Source: Candidatus Melainabacteria bacterium
Lineage (GTDB): Bacteria; Cyanobacteriota; Vampirovibrionia; Obscuribacterales; Obscuribacteraceae
Reading direction: 5' to 3'
Assembly (NCBI GenBank): GCA_003151275.1
Contig: PLXC01000045.1
Span: forward strand, 1-52,953
DNA length: 52,953 bases
The notes under the pieces were generated by a model, which worked only from the letters and a program-made list of their open reading frames with translations, was not told the origin of the DNA and did not search any database. The translations under genes and the position numbers were made by a program. Below, piece by piece: positions 44,325 to 52,924 of this stretch (the stretch's first letter is position 1; every line of letters starts with the position of its first letter).

Positions 44325-44461
44325 CTGCCCTCCCCACTGCCTGGCACAAAGCAGCGCCCACCCTGCGTCAATCACCCAACCCTACGGGTGCCTTCGGCAG
44401 CGATTGACACCGGGACCCTGGACGCCGCTCTTCAGGCAGTACCGCATGTGGTGCGGGCAGC
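44323..44461 (+). repeat. Dispersed structured repeat, copy B
   Basis: It starts GGCTGCCC and ends GTGCGGGCAGC. It shares CACTGCCTGGCAC, GCGTCAATC, CGGGTGCCTTCGGCA, GACACCGGG and GGTGCGGGCAGC with copy A (19678-19823), in the same order. Nested pairing is kept (GCTGCCC/GGGCAGC, ACTGCCTG/CAGGCAGT, GTCAATC/GATTGAC). Confidence 0.65.
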
Positions 44462-44472
44462 AGTCCGAAAAC

Positions 44473-45375
44473 TTAAATTGACTCTGTTCTTCGGTTAACA
44501 GAATCAATTTCGTCATGATACGGACTCTTTTTGATCTCATCCACTATAAACTTCCAGTAAGCATCTTTTCCAGGACGTTTAGCCGGCCAACAACTATCCA
44601 AAAACGCGCGCGCTTGTTTAGCTTGTCCGCAGTAATAATAGTCAAATATTTCATCGGCAAGTTCAACTGGAATGTCTTTACTGGTTTTCAATTGAGTTGC
44701 TAGATTTTTCTGCCAATCTATCCGTTCTGAGTTGGTTGGTAAGTATTTGGCCATAAGCTCAGTGTCGAAACGGAACCCGCCATCGTCGTAGTGAAAAATT
44801 ATCTGAGGTGCTACGGCTTGGATCCCGAAATCTGGCAAGCAATCAGTAACAACTATCTTGCTAAATACTTCGGAATCGAAGGTTTGTAAGACTATGTCAG
44901 AGTTAGTTCTTAGTGTGCCCAACTGTGGAAAGTTGTCTGCCACTTTGAAGATCGAATAAGAAAATCCTTTTTCATTTTGGTGTTTGATAATTACTTCCGA
45001 AAAGGCATCGTCAGTCAGTTTTACTAATGGCGTCTTTACAGCTTGAATTCTGTCCAAGGCGGCACCGCGCCCAGGTGAAGGGACTAGATTTTTTGGCTGA
45101 TCGGTATTTTCGTCTTCAAGTAAAAACCTAGAAGACTCGGGAAACACGACTGAGACTCTCTCATTCAGAGCGATCGGTTCCCGATAAATTTCCTTGTACC
45201 CTTTCAAGAATGACAAATGCGGATTCTCCGAAGATTCGTTGATCTCTACGGAAAGGTTGGAACCGAGCCAATAAGTTTCGCTCGGTTCAGTGCTAGCAGT
45301 CTTCGTCGTTCGCTGAGAACAGCCAGCCAAAGATGCGATTAAAACCAAAAAAAGAAATGTCTTTGAACAGCTCAC
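44473..45375 (-). CDS. Hypothetical lipoprotein
   Basis: The 300-residue protein has a lipoprotein signal (FLFLVLIASLAGC, lipobox LAGC with Cys19). It starts at GTG 45375. The mature part has strands typical of a beta-rich domain and a C-terminal region with FDYYYCGQAKQARAFLDSCW near 250. No catalytic pattern or family is recognised. It is likely anchored in the membrane facing outward. Single gene. Confidence 0.7.
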   Translation of the reverse strand: MSCSKTFLFLVLIASLAGCSQRTTKTASTEPSETYWLGSNLSVEINESSENPHLSFLKGYKEIYREPIALNERVSVVFPESSRFLLEDENTDQPKNLVPSPGRGAALDRIQAVKTPLVKLTDDAFSEVIIKHQNEKGFSYSIFKVADNFPQLGTLRTNSDIVLQTFDSEVFSKIVVTDCLPDFGIQAVAPQIIFHYDDGGFRFDTELMAKYLPTNSERIDWQKNLATQLKTSKDIPVELADEIFDYYYCGQAKQARAFLDSCWPAKRPGKDAYWKFIVDEIKKSPYHDEIDSVNRRTESI

Positions 45376-45715
45376 TACTTCAAACCTAATAAAGAGGACT
45401 ATTGCGACATCTCTAACCTATCATTAGATTGTTGCTAGGCTGTAAGGAGCAGGACAGTTCTCAGTCAAATTCGAGTCTGTTCTGGCCGGCACTCCGCGCA
45501 GCGACCGGCAAAATTGAGCAAGCAGCTTTTAGCGCTCATCTTGATTCAAACCTCAAATAGGCAGAGCAGATCCATGATGACAAAATCAAGTTGAAGGGCT
45601 TGGACAAGAAACGACGATACGGGAATTGCTCTTCCTTTGCCTACGACAATCGCAGACGAGGATAAACAGTTAGTTTCATAGTGACACTCGGTTCCGACAA
45701 GGATGGTTTCCACGT
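45376..45715. other. Intergenic region, no confident gene
   Basis: A 63-codon minus-strand frame (45546-45737) overlaps the start of the next gene and has no supporting signals. The rest shows only promoter-length AT-rich stretches. Confidence 0.4.
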
Positions 45716-46183
45716 ATGCCATACTCCATTTTTCCAAAAGGCGATCCTGACGTTATCAAACTAGCTGAAAAGTTTGGAGGCTGGCAAAGGGTGCTAGATC
45801 CGTCATTTAGTCCACCAGAAGAATTATATCTAGGATTTGAAGAAGCCGGATATGAGCGAGAGCGGCTCGACAAGATGCGGCTCACAGAAGGACAGAGCGA
45901 AAGAGAAGCATGGGTACAAACGATAGCGAATTGTTTTTACGCATGGTGGCGCGCAAGTGACCAGCTTATTGGGGCAAATTATCGTCTTTTTCGATTTCCG
46001 GGTTATCCACGAGTAACGCCAAATCTACGATGGCAAGACTATCCAATTAACCCGAGCGTGAATGATGGTTGGGAAATATACAAAGAGCCGATGACAAAAC
46101 TATCAATCACCAGAGATGACATTGATGCCTGGATCGATAGCCATTCTGAAGCGTATCCAACGCCTTGGTCGAATGTAATATAG
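45716..46183 (+). CDS. Hypothetical cytoplasmic protein
   Basis: The 155-residue acidic protein is rich in Trp and Tyr (WVQTIANCFYAWWRASDQLI, FPGYPRVTPNLRWQDYP). No signal peptide or membrane segment. AAGGA lies 12 nt upstream of ATG 45716. The layout recalls small immunity-like proteins, but no motif allows a family call. The RHS remnant 1.3 kb away makes an immunity role conceivable; this is weak inference. Confidence 0.5.
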   Translation: MPYSIFPKGDPDVIKLAEKFGGWQRVLDPSFSPPEELYLGFEEAGYERERLDKMRLTEGQSEREAWVQTIANCFYAWWRASDQLIGANYRLFRFPGYPRVTPNLRWQDYPINPSVNDGWEIYKEPMTKLSITRDDIDAWIDSHSEAYPTPWSNVI

Positions 46184-46312
46184 TCACTACATGTTCAAAG
46201 CAGTGGCACCACGACCCTTATGGATACAAGCCTGAGGCTTGGGATGAACATAAGTGTCGAAAGGAAAACTACCTCGATATGCCCTTGAGCTTAGTGGGAA
46301 GAATATTCTTTT

Positions 46313-46876
46313 ATGAAATCTGAATTTATTGGTAAATACCGAGATATTCTACTTACAATAGTCGGAATACTATTGTATTTACTTATTTTTTGTTCCCATC
46401 AGCATCTGGTATTCGGATCAGAACTTTTGACCTATCAAATTGGCTGGTGGCTACCTCTGTTATTTCTGTGTGTGATGCGCCGTGCTTTGACAGGGAAAAG
46501 CAAAACTGTTTTTACCATTGTGCTGGTTCCCGTGGTTATTCTTAGTAGCACATGCGGTTGCCTTAACATTTTTAGGCTGTTGCAGTCGGCGACTTTGGGC
46601 CGGGATGTTTCACGAAGCGTAATGAACACCTACAATGTCGGTGGTCATGTCATCGTGACTTATTCGCTAGATGCTGTCGGAGCCGGTGACAGTGACTCTT
46701 TTGGAATCGAACAAGTTCAGACTCTTTGCCCTGGCATTTACTGGAAAAAGCAAATATCTGCTCCTTCTTCTACTGCACCGTATGTGGAGGTAATAGATAA
46801 TTCACACATCAAGTTCTTGGTACCGGTCTATGCGGGAAGTTTTGAGTCCAAGAAAATTCTCTATACAATCGAGTGA
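46313..46876 (+). CDS. Hypothetical membrane protein
   Basis: The 187-residue protein has three N-terminal membrane helices (about 11-30, 42-56, 65-85; DILLTIVGILLYLLIF, WWLPLLFLCVM, VFTIVLVPVVILSSTCG) and a C-terminal soluble part of about 95 residues that should lie outside. It has no recognisable motif. It is spaced 129 bp from the previous gene in the same direction. Confidence 0.6.
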   Translation: MKSEFIGKYRDILLTIVGILLYLLIFCSHQHLVFGSELLTYQIGWWLPLLFLCVMRRALTGKSKTVFTIVLVPVVILSSTCGCLNIFRLLQSATLGRDVSRSVMNTYNVGGHVIVTYSLDAVGAGDSDSFGIEQVQTLCPGIYWKKQISAPSSTAPYVEVIDNSHIKFLVPVYAGSFESKKILYTIE

Positions 46877-46887
46877 AAATTACCGAT

Positions 46888-47109
46888 TCAGCTTAAACGA
46901 CCCAGAATCGGAATCTTGAGCAACAGCCGGAAAGATCGTCCAAGGATGGATTCGACAGAGCCGCGTGCGCGAAGCCCATGCCGAAGGAGGCTGAATGTTT
47001 GTTGCCCATCAAATGGGACATAGATTTTTGATTTGGTGTTTGCCCGCAGGCGTTGTTTGAACACAGCAAATCTGACATTGCGCGATCTAATTGCTATTAG
47101 CGAAGGCAT
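46888..47109 (-). CDS. Small basic protein, uncertain
   Basis: A 73-residue frame with AAGAGAAA upstream of ATG 47109 reads RNVRFAVFKQRLRANTKSKI and ends in a basic-hydrophobic helix. A second minus-strand frame inside it (46893-47078) is also open, so which is coded, if either, is unclear. No family is recognised. Confidence 0.3.
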   Translation of the reverse strand: MPSLIAIRSRNVRFAVFKQRLRANTKSKIYVPFDGQQTFSLLRHGLRARGSVESILGRSFRLLLKIPILGRLS

Positions 47110-47186
47110 TCGTTTCTCTTCTTGAGAAACTGTAGTGGGCAGCAGGCATGGTTTGTCTGCCGTCTATTTTATCTGATCTCGCGAGC

Positions 47187-47231
47187 AAAGGCACCGCATA
47201 TGGTGCTAAATGGGCAATTTTTTTAGACGCA
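47187..47231 (+). repeat. Hairpin plus T-run repeat (copy 2)
   Basis: GGCACCGCATATGGTGC followed by TGGGCAATTTTTTTAGACGC parallels the 38474-38520 repeat, but the outer stem pairs are partly lost here. Confidence 0.55.
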
Positions 47232-47250
47232 ACAAAATATTAGTTGCAAC

Positions 47251-47736
47251 TTAATAAGGATTGGTAGGAAGGTGCGGAAAGGGCTGCTGTAGACCCACCC
47301 AACAGAATGGCTGCTCGGAAAATTTAACAAGTATCCGTTTGTGTAGTGGTAAGCGAATCGGAGGCACACTAATTTGTCGTGGCGGGGAACTCTCGATGAT
47401 TGCACGGATTTTATTGTCTAGGATAGAACCGCCCGACTCTTCGAGTTTAAAATCATTTGGTTCGCCGTGATCTGAAATCATAAAGCTCCAGGCCACCCTC
47501 TTATGTTCAAGTTCCTTTTCCTTTAGCGCACAATTCTTGAGAATGTTGTCTTTGTAAGTTACAAACCACTCCGAAAGTGCGTGCCATCCCTCAGGATCTC
47601 CCTTTCTGTTATTACCAGCAGTGTAATGGTATGGATGATCATCCCAATTCGCACGCGGGTCTAAGTGTTCACTGGCGGCTGGTTTGATGCATAGCAGGAT
47701 AGCGAGTGCCACAGTCAGCAAAAGTTTGGTACGCAC
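47251..47736 (-). CDS. Secreted protein with TonB C-terminal-like domain
   Basis: The 161-residue protein has a signal peptide (MRTKLLLTVALAILLCIKPA, cleavage near ASEHL). The mature part includes VAWSFMISDHGEPNDFKLEE, SGGSILDNKIRAIIESSPP and RILVKFSEQPF. This is the order of strands and helix in TonB C-terminal domains (vxFxIxxdGxvxdxxvxxSSGxxxLDxaa…aPP). It lacks the proline-rich linker and membrane anchor of true TonB, so it is a free periplasmic version of unknown partner. Confidence 0.6.
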   Translation of the reverse strand: MRTKLLLTVALAILLCIKPAASEHLDPRANWDDHPYHYTAGNNRKGDPEGWHALSEWFVTYKDNILKNCALKEKELEHKRVAWSFMISDHGEPNDFKLEESGGSILDNKIRAIIESSPPRQISVPPIRLPLHKRILVKFSEQPFCWVGLQQPFPHLPTNPY

Positions 47737-47786
47737 ATTAATGTCTCAGAGTTAGCTGAAATATAGCTTAGCAGAACAGTAAAAAT

Positions 47787-47810
47787 CAGGGGGCGTCATT
47801 GACGCCCCTG
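47787..47810 (-). terminator. Intrinsic terminator
   Basis: The stem CAGGGGCGTCA/TGACGCCCCCTG is followed by ATTTTTA on the minus strand. It lies about 12 bp past the stop of the broken gene at 47822. Confidence 0.7.
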
Positions 47811-47821
47811 AAAGAGCAGAT

Positions 47822-48015
47822 TTACATCCCCAGAATGTAGCAGTCCGTTCCGAAGTCTCTACTACATTTTGCAGGCTGTCGTGGGAGCGCTTGATCCAGA
47901 AGCACGGTTAGTACCCATGCTTCAGTGTGACCATCTGACCTGCCGAAGCCACATCGGTTTGTTTGGCGGACACCACACCTGGTGCCAGCAGAAGCATGAT
48001 CGTGTTCAGACGCAA
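47822..48015 (-). pseudogene. Frameshifted small secreted protein gene
   Basis: One minus-strand frame (from TTG 48015 or ATG 47997) reads MLLLAPGVVSAKQTDVASAG, a short signal-peptide-like start, and stops at 47908. The neighbouring frame carries on with LTVLLDQALPRQPAKCSRDF and ends at TAA 47822. A one- or two-base change near 47910 would join them. The terminator at 47787 supports a former transcription unit. Confidence 0.4.
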
Positions 48016-48117
48016 TGTTCAACTTGTGGTTTTATCGAGCTTAATCTAGGTTCGCGGAAATTTCTGTAGTAGGGGCCAATCAGGGGCCAATAGCAATTTC
48101 AAACCACCCCAATAAAA

Positions 48118-48146
48118 AATCGGCACATCCTCGAAGACGGCCGATT
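48118..48146 (-). terminator. Terminator behind the tRNA 3' fragment
   Basis: The stem AATCGGC/GCCGATT with a 15-nt loop region is followed by TTTTTATT on the minus strand. It sits 16 nt behind the tRNA fragment's 3' end, the normal place for a tRNA terminator. Confidence 0.6.
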
Positions 48147-48161
48147 GATCATGTTTTAAGA

Positions 48162-48187
48162 TGGCGTGCCTGGAGAGATTCGAACTC
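48162..48187 (-). other. tRNA 3' fragment; probable old attachment site
   Basis: On the minus strand GAG-TTCGAAT-CTC (T loop with half its stem) continues into CTCCAGGCACGCCA, i.e. a tRNA 3' end with an encoded CCA. Sequence on the other side does not complete the tRNA. The tRNA identity cannot be told. It is read as an attR-like scar, as at 1482-1534. Confidence 0.5.
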
Positions 48188-48534
48188 AAATCAGATAATT
48201 ATTGCGTGAAAGGTTGAGTCGTAAGTCGTAACATCTTTTTTGACCAGCTCAACCGAACGAAGCAGGCAAGAACGACATTATGAAACCTGCTAGCGTCTGA
48301 CTCCAAATCATCAGATTTTGTAATTCACGCCTGTAATTCGTTGCCTTCCGCTTCGGTTGGCAGGAGATCTTCCTGCCATTTTGTCATCAATATATAGCTT
48401 GTAATGCAGTGAGAAGAGAACCAGGCGGTCAATACCCTGTATTTGGCACTAATATTCTGTCACTGCTGCACTTACCTTGCACTTACACCTTTGAAGTCGA
48501 TTGGGCTTATAGCCCAAGACCTAGTGTTAATAAG
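48188..48534. other. Gene-free stretch next to tRNA-Arg
   Basis: It contains two TGCACTTAC direct repeats (about 48467-48487), the hairpin GGCAGGA-GATCT-TCCTGCC (about 48359-48377) and the hairpin TTGGGCT-TAT-AGCCCAA (48501-48517). No coding frame is supported. Confidence 0.45.
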
Positions 48535-48608
48535 TACCCTCGGAGGGATTCGAACCCCCGACACCCGCCTTAGGACGGCGGTGTTCTATCCAGCTGAACT
48601 ACGAGGGC
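48535..48608 (-). tRNA. tRNA-Arg (CCU anticodon)
   Basis: A complete 74-nt cloverleaf on the minus strand. The acceptor is GCCCTCG/CGAGGGT with A73, the D arm AGTTCAGCTGGATAGAAC, the anticodon arm CCGCC-GTCCTAA-GGCGG with anticodon CCT, and the T arm GGGGG-TTCGAAT-CCCTC (one mismatch or wobble). CCA is not encoded. Confidence 0.93.
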
Positions 48609-48654
48609 TCACCTTTGCGCTGTGCGCAGACATTTAGTCTAACATTCCAGGCGT

Positions 48655-51345
48655 TCATTGCTGCCCTGCGATCATTTTAAAAAAGTTCCAGACATATTTG
48701 CGCAGACCAGCTGCAATCATCAGGAGCAAAAATATTACGCCTGGAATCGCTAACTTAAATCCGAGTTGCAAGCTTTCTGGAAAATAATTGAATTCGATCA
48801 GGTGAGATCCGGCTGGCACGAATACAGCTCTTTGCTCCGCGTTGACCCGGTAGCAAAAACGCTTGGCACCGTCTATGGAGGCTTGCCATCCTGGATAAAA
48901 ATGATCCGTCAGGACAAGAAAACAGGCTCGATCCGATTTGACAGATAGTGATATGTGTTCCGGCTCGTCGGTCAGGACTGTGACGGGAAACGCTTCAATT
49001 AAAGGATCTCGATCGCCAAGTAGGCTGTGCTCTACTGCCTCAGGAATGACTGGTCCTTCTCGCGGAGCTTTGATTATTATGGGACCGAAATCCCGATCAG
49101 TTCCTTTGTAGTCTGATATTCCGGAGGTCGTATCTCTCTCTACAAGCGTGATTGCAGCTGGGTTGAATTTAGACAGGTCTGCCTGACGTATTTGGTCGAT
49201 AATAAATTCCTGCTTGTCGCACCACTTCCAATATCGTGTTAAATAAGCGTGCGGCATTTGGTATTTGACGTGATAGAGACGGACGTTTCTCGCTTTATCT
49301 TCTTTAACTAGATTGAAGTAACGGTCATCTAACTTCGGTACAGGCGTTGGTCCTTTCCAAGCTTGTGTGCCAACCCAACTCGTTGCAGTGCACTGGCAGA
49401 GACGCAGGAGCGGGATGTCTGAAAAGTGCTGGGTGTCTGATTTCCGGTCTGTGGCACGAGTTCCGGGTAAGCAAACTGAACACCGATGCAAAATGTCGAA
49501 AAACAACTTTCGATAGGGTCCAGTTTCCGCGGCTTCGTAGCCGAAGGTCTCGCGAACTTGTTTGTCCAAGTTTGTATTAGGCAAAAGCAAATTGCGGGCG
49601 TAGTCAAAAAATGCTGGCGTCCAGCGTTGATCGAACTTGCTGCGATAATCTGGCGGTGTCCAGAATGGATCGAAATAGAGAGACAGGAAGCGTCCGTCAC
49701 CGGTTTGCACGTTGGGATTTTTCGCAAGCAAATCTTTATTGGCAGCCTGCATATAATCCAACATGAATGAGTTTTTGCTGAAGAAGTTAGTTGTAGTGGT
49801 TATTTGCTGAAATTTGCACGCCGGAATGAACAGATTTAAGGCAATGCCAATCGTCAAAATCAACGCAGATTGTATAGCCGTAATTTTTTCCTTGCTTCGA
49901 AACCATTCAAGTGCGCAGGTGATAAATCCTAAGACAGCGCCAATCAAAAATGCCTGCCCAAGCCATAGTTCAGCCTCAACTGGTAATGGTGGCTTAGTCC
50001 ACTGCAAAGAAGTATTGGTAATGGACAGTGTCAAGAAAAACAAGGCTGCAGCAAGGGCAAGGCACCAAATCACCAAAGATGCGATGCGAGCTGTCTGATT
50101 TATTTTGTTGCGAGGCAGCAAAGAAGCTCCACGCGCAGCTGCTAACACGAATGCAAAAATGAAAAAGACAATCCATTTGATTGGAAAGCGGAATATCGTT
50201 AACGCCGGAATCGCTTGCATCAGTCCAGGAGTCATCGGGGTGTATTCGCCAAGACAAAGAACCAGCAGAGAAACAGCATAGATGACCAGTGGTTTTCGCC
50301 ACTGCCACTGGCGATCGCAGAGTCCCCAGACAGCTGCCGTCAAAACGATCGGTCCGATATAAGACGAAGGCACATATTGAAAAAAAACAGGACGAGTGGC
50401 GACAAGGTTGAGGTGATGAGCGCCCAGGATTTGCAAATCTCCAAATGGATAGGCGAAAAACATCGTGCACAGGTCGTACCAATTGGCGCTCCACATTAGT
50501 GTCTGACTCAAGTTCAGACCATTAGCACGCGGCGATTGCAGCACCCATTCGATCACTGGCAGCACGATCGGCATTGTTAACAAAATCGCCGAAACTAGAG
50601 CCGCGAACTGCCAGCATAGTTGCCTGACGATCATTGTGCCCTCTTTTCTGCGGTTGTGAGCATCCCAGAAAATCGCTAGTAGATTGAGCAGGCATGCGGG
50701 TACAAACACCTCCGGTCTGCCGGCAGCGATGTTCATGAACGTGGCAATTATTGCAATTGCGGAGGCAAAATATGGACGGCTGTGTTCCAGATCGATTCGG
50801 ATGCGGCGATATGACCATAGCATGAGCGGAAACCAGGCCACTCCTGCTACTAACGTATAGTTGCTGGAGAGCGAAAACATATAACCGCAGAAAGCCATGG
50901 TGATACCACACACAGTGGCGGCGGTGATGCCCCAGCCAAAGCTGACGACGAGCAAAAAGCCACCCAGCCCGGCTACGATTTGGCTGAAAAGTAAAATTGT
51001 CGACAGTGCCTGACTGTAGCCCATATAAGCAAAGAGAAGATTGGGCGGGTAAAACATGCCGGGTGAAGGCACAGCAGATTGAGGCATGCCGCAGTACAAA
51101 TAAGGATTCCAAAGTGGCAAACGCCCGGCCGCCAGAGCACTGCCGATAAAGTTGGTGAATGGTTCGAAGTAATAACAATGATCGGCTATAAAGAATGTTC
51201 GCTGACCAGTGAGCAGCAGTGCATAATATCCGCTCAGGAAAAGCAAAAGTAGCAGGCATAGAACAAGGGCAGCTGACCGATGTTTTGATACGCATCCAAG
51301 CAGCAGCCGAGCAGCTTGCGAATTTGGACCGCTTGATGAGGTCAT
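48655..51345 (-). CDS. YfhO-family multi-pass membrane protein
   Basis: The 896-residue protein has about 12-14 membrane helices and matches the YfhO family of large GT-C-like glycosyltransferase-related proteins. Visible marks are the first extracellular loop with DHCYYFEPFTNFIGSAL and RLPLWNPYLYCGMPQSA, then AGRPEVFVPACLLNLL, and a C-terminal beta domain with SVKSDRACFLVLTDHFYPGW and RVNAEQRAVFVPAGSHLIEF before the last helix. Such proteins modify surface polymers or lipids with sugars in other bacteria (e.g. YfhO glycosylates lipoteichoic acid in Bacillus). It lies 10 bp downstream of nuoN in the same direction, so the two may share a transcript. Length is normal. Confidence 0.88.
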   Translation of the reverse strand: MTSSSGPNSQAARLLLGCVSKHRSAALVLCLLLLLFLSGYYALLLTGQRTFFIADHCYYFEPFTNFIGSALAAGRLPLWNPYLYCGMPQSAVPSPGMFYPPNLLFAYMGYSQALSTILLFSQIVAGLGGFLLVVSFGWGITAATVCGITMAFCGYMFSLSSNYTLVAGVAWFPLMLWSYRRIRIDLEHSRPYFASAIAIIATFMNIAAGRPEVFVPACLLNLLAIFWDAHNRRKEGTMIVRQLCWQFAALVSAILLTMPIVLPVIEWVLQSPRANGLNLSQTLMWSANWYDLCTMFFAYPFGDLQILGAHHLNLVATRPVFFQYVPSSYIGPIVLTAAVWGLCDRQWQWRKPLVIYAVSLLVLCLGEYTPMTPGLMQAIPALTIFRFPIKWIVFFIFAFVLAAARGASLLPRNKINQTARIASLVIWCLALAAALFFLTLSITNTSLQWTKPPLPVEAELWLGQAFLIGAVLGFITCALEWFRSKEKITAIQSALILTIGIALNLFIPACKFQQITTTTNFFSKNSFMLDYMQAANKDLLAKNPNVQTGDGRFLSLYFDPFWTPPDYRSKFDQRWTPAFFDYARNLLLPNTNLDKQVRETFGYEAAETGPYRKLFFDILHRCSVCLPGTRATDRKSDTQHFSDIPLLRLCQCTATSWVGTQAWKGPTPVPKLDDRYFNLVKEDKARNVRLYHVKYQMPHAYLTRYWKWCDKQEFIIDQIRQADLSKFNPAAITLVERDTTSGISDYKGTDRDFGPIIIKAPREGPVIPEAVEHSLLGDRDPLIEAFPVTVLTDEPEHISLSVKSDRACFLVLTDHFYPGWQASIDGAKRFCYRVNAEQRAVFVPAGSHLIEFNYFPESLQLGFKLAIPGVIFLLLMIAAGLRKYVWNFFKMIAGQQ

Positions 51346-51355
51346 CTGCTCAACG

Positions 51356-52924
51356 TCAGTGGACTGTGTCCGGAATCATTCCCAAAGGACTTAGCTTGTT
51401 GTCAGGAGTGGCTAGAAGTGGTGCTACGGCGTCTCGTGAGATTCGCATTACCGGGTCAACAACAACTGTGCCTGTTAGGAAGATCATGCCGACACAAAGC
51501 CATAGCGCCAGAAAGACCATGGATTGTGGGCTGTCAAAGAATGGACGTTGCTCGCCCATAGCCAACACTTTTGGTGATGGTTCGGCAACAACCATCTTAA
51601 TTACTACGCGAGTGTAGTAATAGACAGCTGGAATTGATGTTACCAAGGCTACGCCGACTAGCAGCCAGCCAATTGGCAAACCGCCGATTGTGAGCGGCAT
51701 TTGGATTCCAGCTCCGAAGATGAACAACTTTGCAAAGAATCCGGCAGGCGGAATTGGCAGACCGGCAAGATTTAACAGGCATACACTCATGAGCAGGGCG
51801 AGATATGGACGTTTGCGCATCAATCCCGCGAAATCATCGATGTTGTCACTGCCGGTTTCATTGCTGAATAAGATTGCACCGGCAAAGGCACCGAGATTCA
51901 TGAAGCCGTAAACAATGATGTAAAACATCATGGCTGCCAGACCTTGCTGAGTTCCCGATACCATTCCAATCAAAATATAGCCGACATGCGCAATTGAGGA
52001 ATATGCCAACATCCTCTTGAATGAGGTCTGGGAAAGGGCGATCAAGTTACCCATGATCATCGATAAGATGGCCAGAACAGTGATGATCATTGTCCAATCA
52101 GGAGCGGATTTGCCGAAGACCATGAAAAGCAGTCGCAGGGCAATCACGAATCCGCCTGCTTTAGAACCTATAGAAAGGAAGGCCGTAACCGGAGTGGGAG
52201 CCCCTTCGTAGACGTCAGGCGTCCACATATGGAAGGGAACTGTCGACAATTTGAAGCCGATCGCACTGAGAAGCAGAACGAGGATAAAGATGCGGATCAA
52301 TGATGTTGGTGGCACCGCCATTAGCGCCATCTTTTCAGCGATGACAGAGTAAGACGTGGCGTCAGTGAGCCCGTATACAAAGGAGAGACCGTATAGCAGA
52401 GTCGCTGTTGTGGCCGCTGTTGATAACAAGTATTTGAGTGAGGCCTCACTACTTTTGACATCAAACTTGTTGAATCCAGCCAGCAGCACGCAGCAAATGC
52501 TCAATGTTTCCAGTCCGACAAACAGCATGATTAGGTCAGTGGCACCGGCCAGCAACATCACAGCAAGAATTGCAGTGAGAAGGATGGAATAAAATTCGCC
52601 TCGATTTCGCCCGAGGTGATGTTCGTAACCCATAGTCATGAGCACAACAATCACACCGACTAAAGCGACGATAAGTCCAAAAGTGATGGTCAGTTTGTCA
52701 ATAGTAAAGAGTCCGTTGAATAGGACCGTGGGTTTCTCAAAGAATTGAATGAACAGAGTTGTGAAGGCGGCGCCTAACCCCATCATGGCCCAGACTGGTG
52801 TCCATTCCTTCGACTTCGGTAAAAATAAGTTCCAGACCGATGTGATTAATATCGCAATGACAACGAAAATCTCTGGCCATAACATTCTTATGGCGTCAGT
52901 GTAGATTTGCATACCAGCGTTCAT
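51356..52924 (-). CDS. nuoN: NADH-quinone oxidoreductase subunit N
   Basis: The 522-residue protein with 14 membrane helices is the NuoN/MrpD-type proton-pumping subunit of complex I. Seen features are the TM5-region LETLSICCVLLAGFNKFDVK, the helix with KYLLSTAATTATLLYGLSFV (conserved Lys), FKLSTVPFHMWTPDVYEGAP (the Lys-Pro-His-Trp-Asp-Tyr signature), and SQTSFKRMLAYSSIAHVGYI (conserved Lys in TM8-9). Residues needed for proton transfer are present. The start is ATG 52924; an alternative is the ATG four codons on. Its ATG overlaps the upstream gene's TGA, as expected for a nuo operon with nuoM before nuoN. Confidence 0.95.
   Translation of the reverse strand: MNAGMQIYTDAIRMLWPEIFVVIAILITSVWNLFLPKSKEWTPVWAMMGLGAAFTTLFIQFFEKPTVLFNGLFTIDKLTITFGLIVALVGVIVVLMTMGYEHHLGRNRGEFYSILLTAILAVMLLAGATDLIMLFVGLETLSICCVLLAGFNKFDVKSSEASLKYLLSTAATTATLLYGLSFVYGLTDATSYSVIAEKMALMAVPPTSLIRIFILVLLLSAIGFKLSTVPFHMWTPDVYEGAPTPVTAFLSIGSKAGGFVIALRLLFMVFGKSAPDWTMIITVLAILSMIMGNLIALSQTSFKRMLAYSSIAHVGYILIGMVSGTQQGLAAMMFYIIVYGFMNLGAFAGAILFSNETGSDNIDDFAGLMRKRPYLALLMSVCLLNLAGLPIPPAGFFAKLFIFGAGIQMPLTIGGLPIGWLLVGVALVTSIPAVYYYTRVVIKMVVAEPSPKVLAMGEQRPFFDSPQSMVFLALWLCVGMIFLTGTVVVDPVMRISRDAVAPLLATPDNKLSPLGMIPDTVH

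Noticed and set aside
45546..45737. 63-residue minus-strand frame
   Set aside because: It overlaps the start of the better supported 45716 gene and has no start signals.
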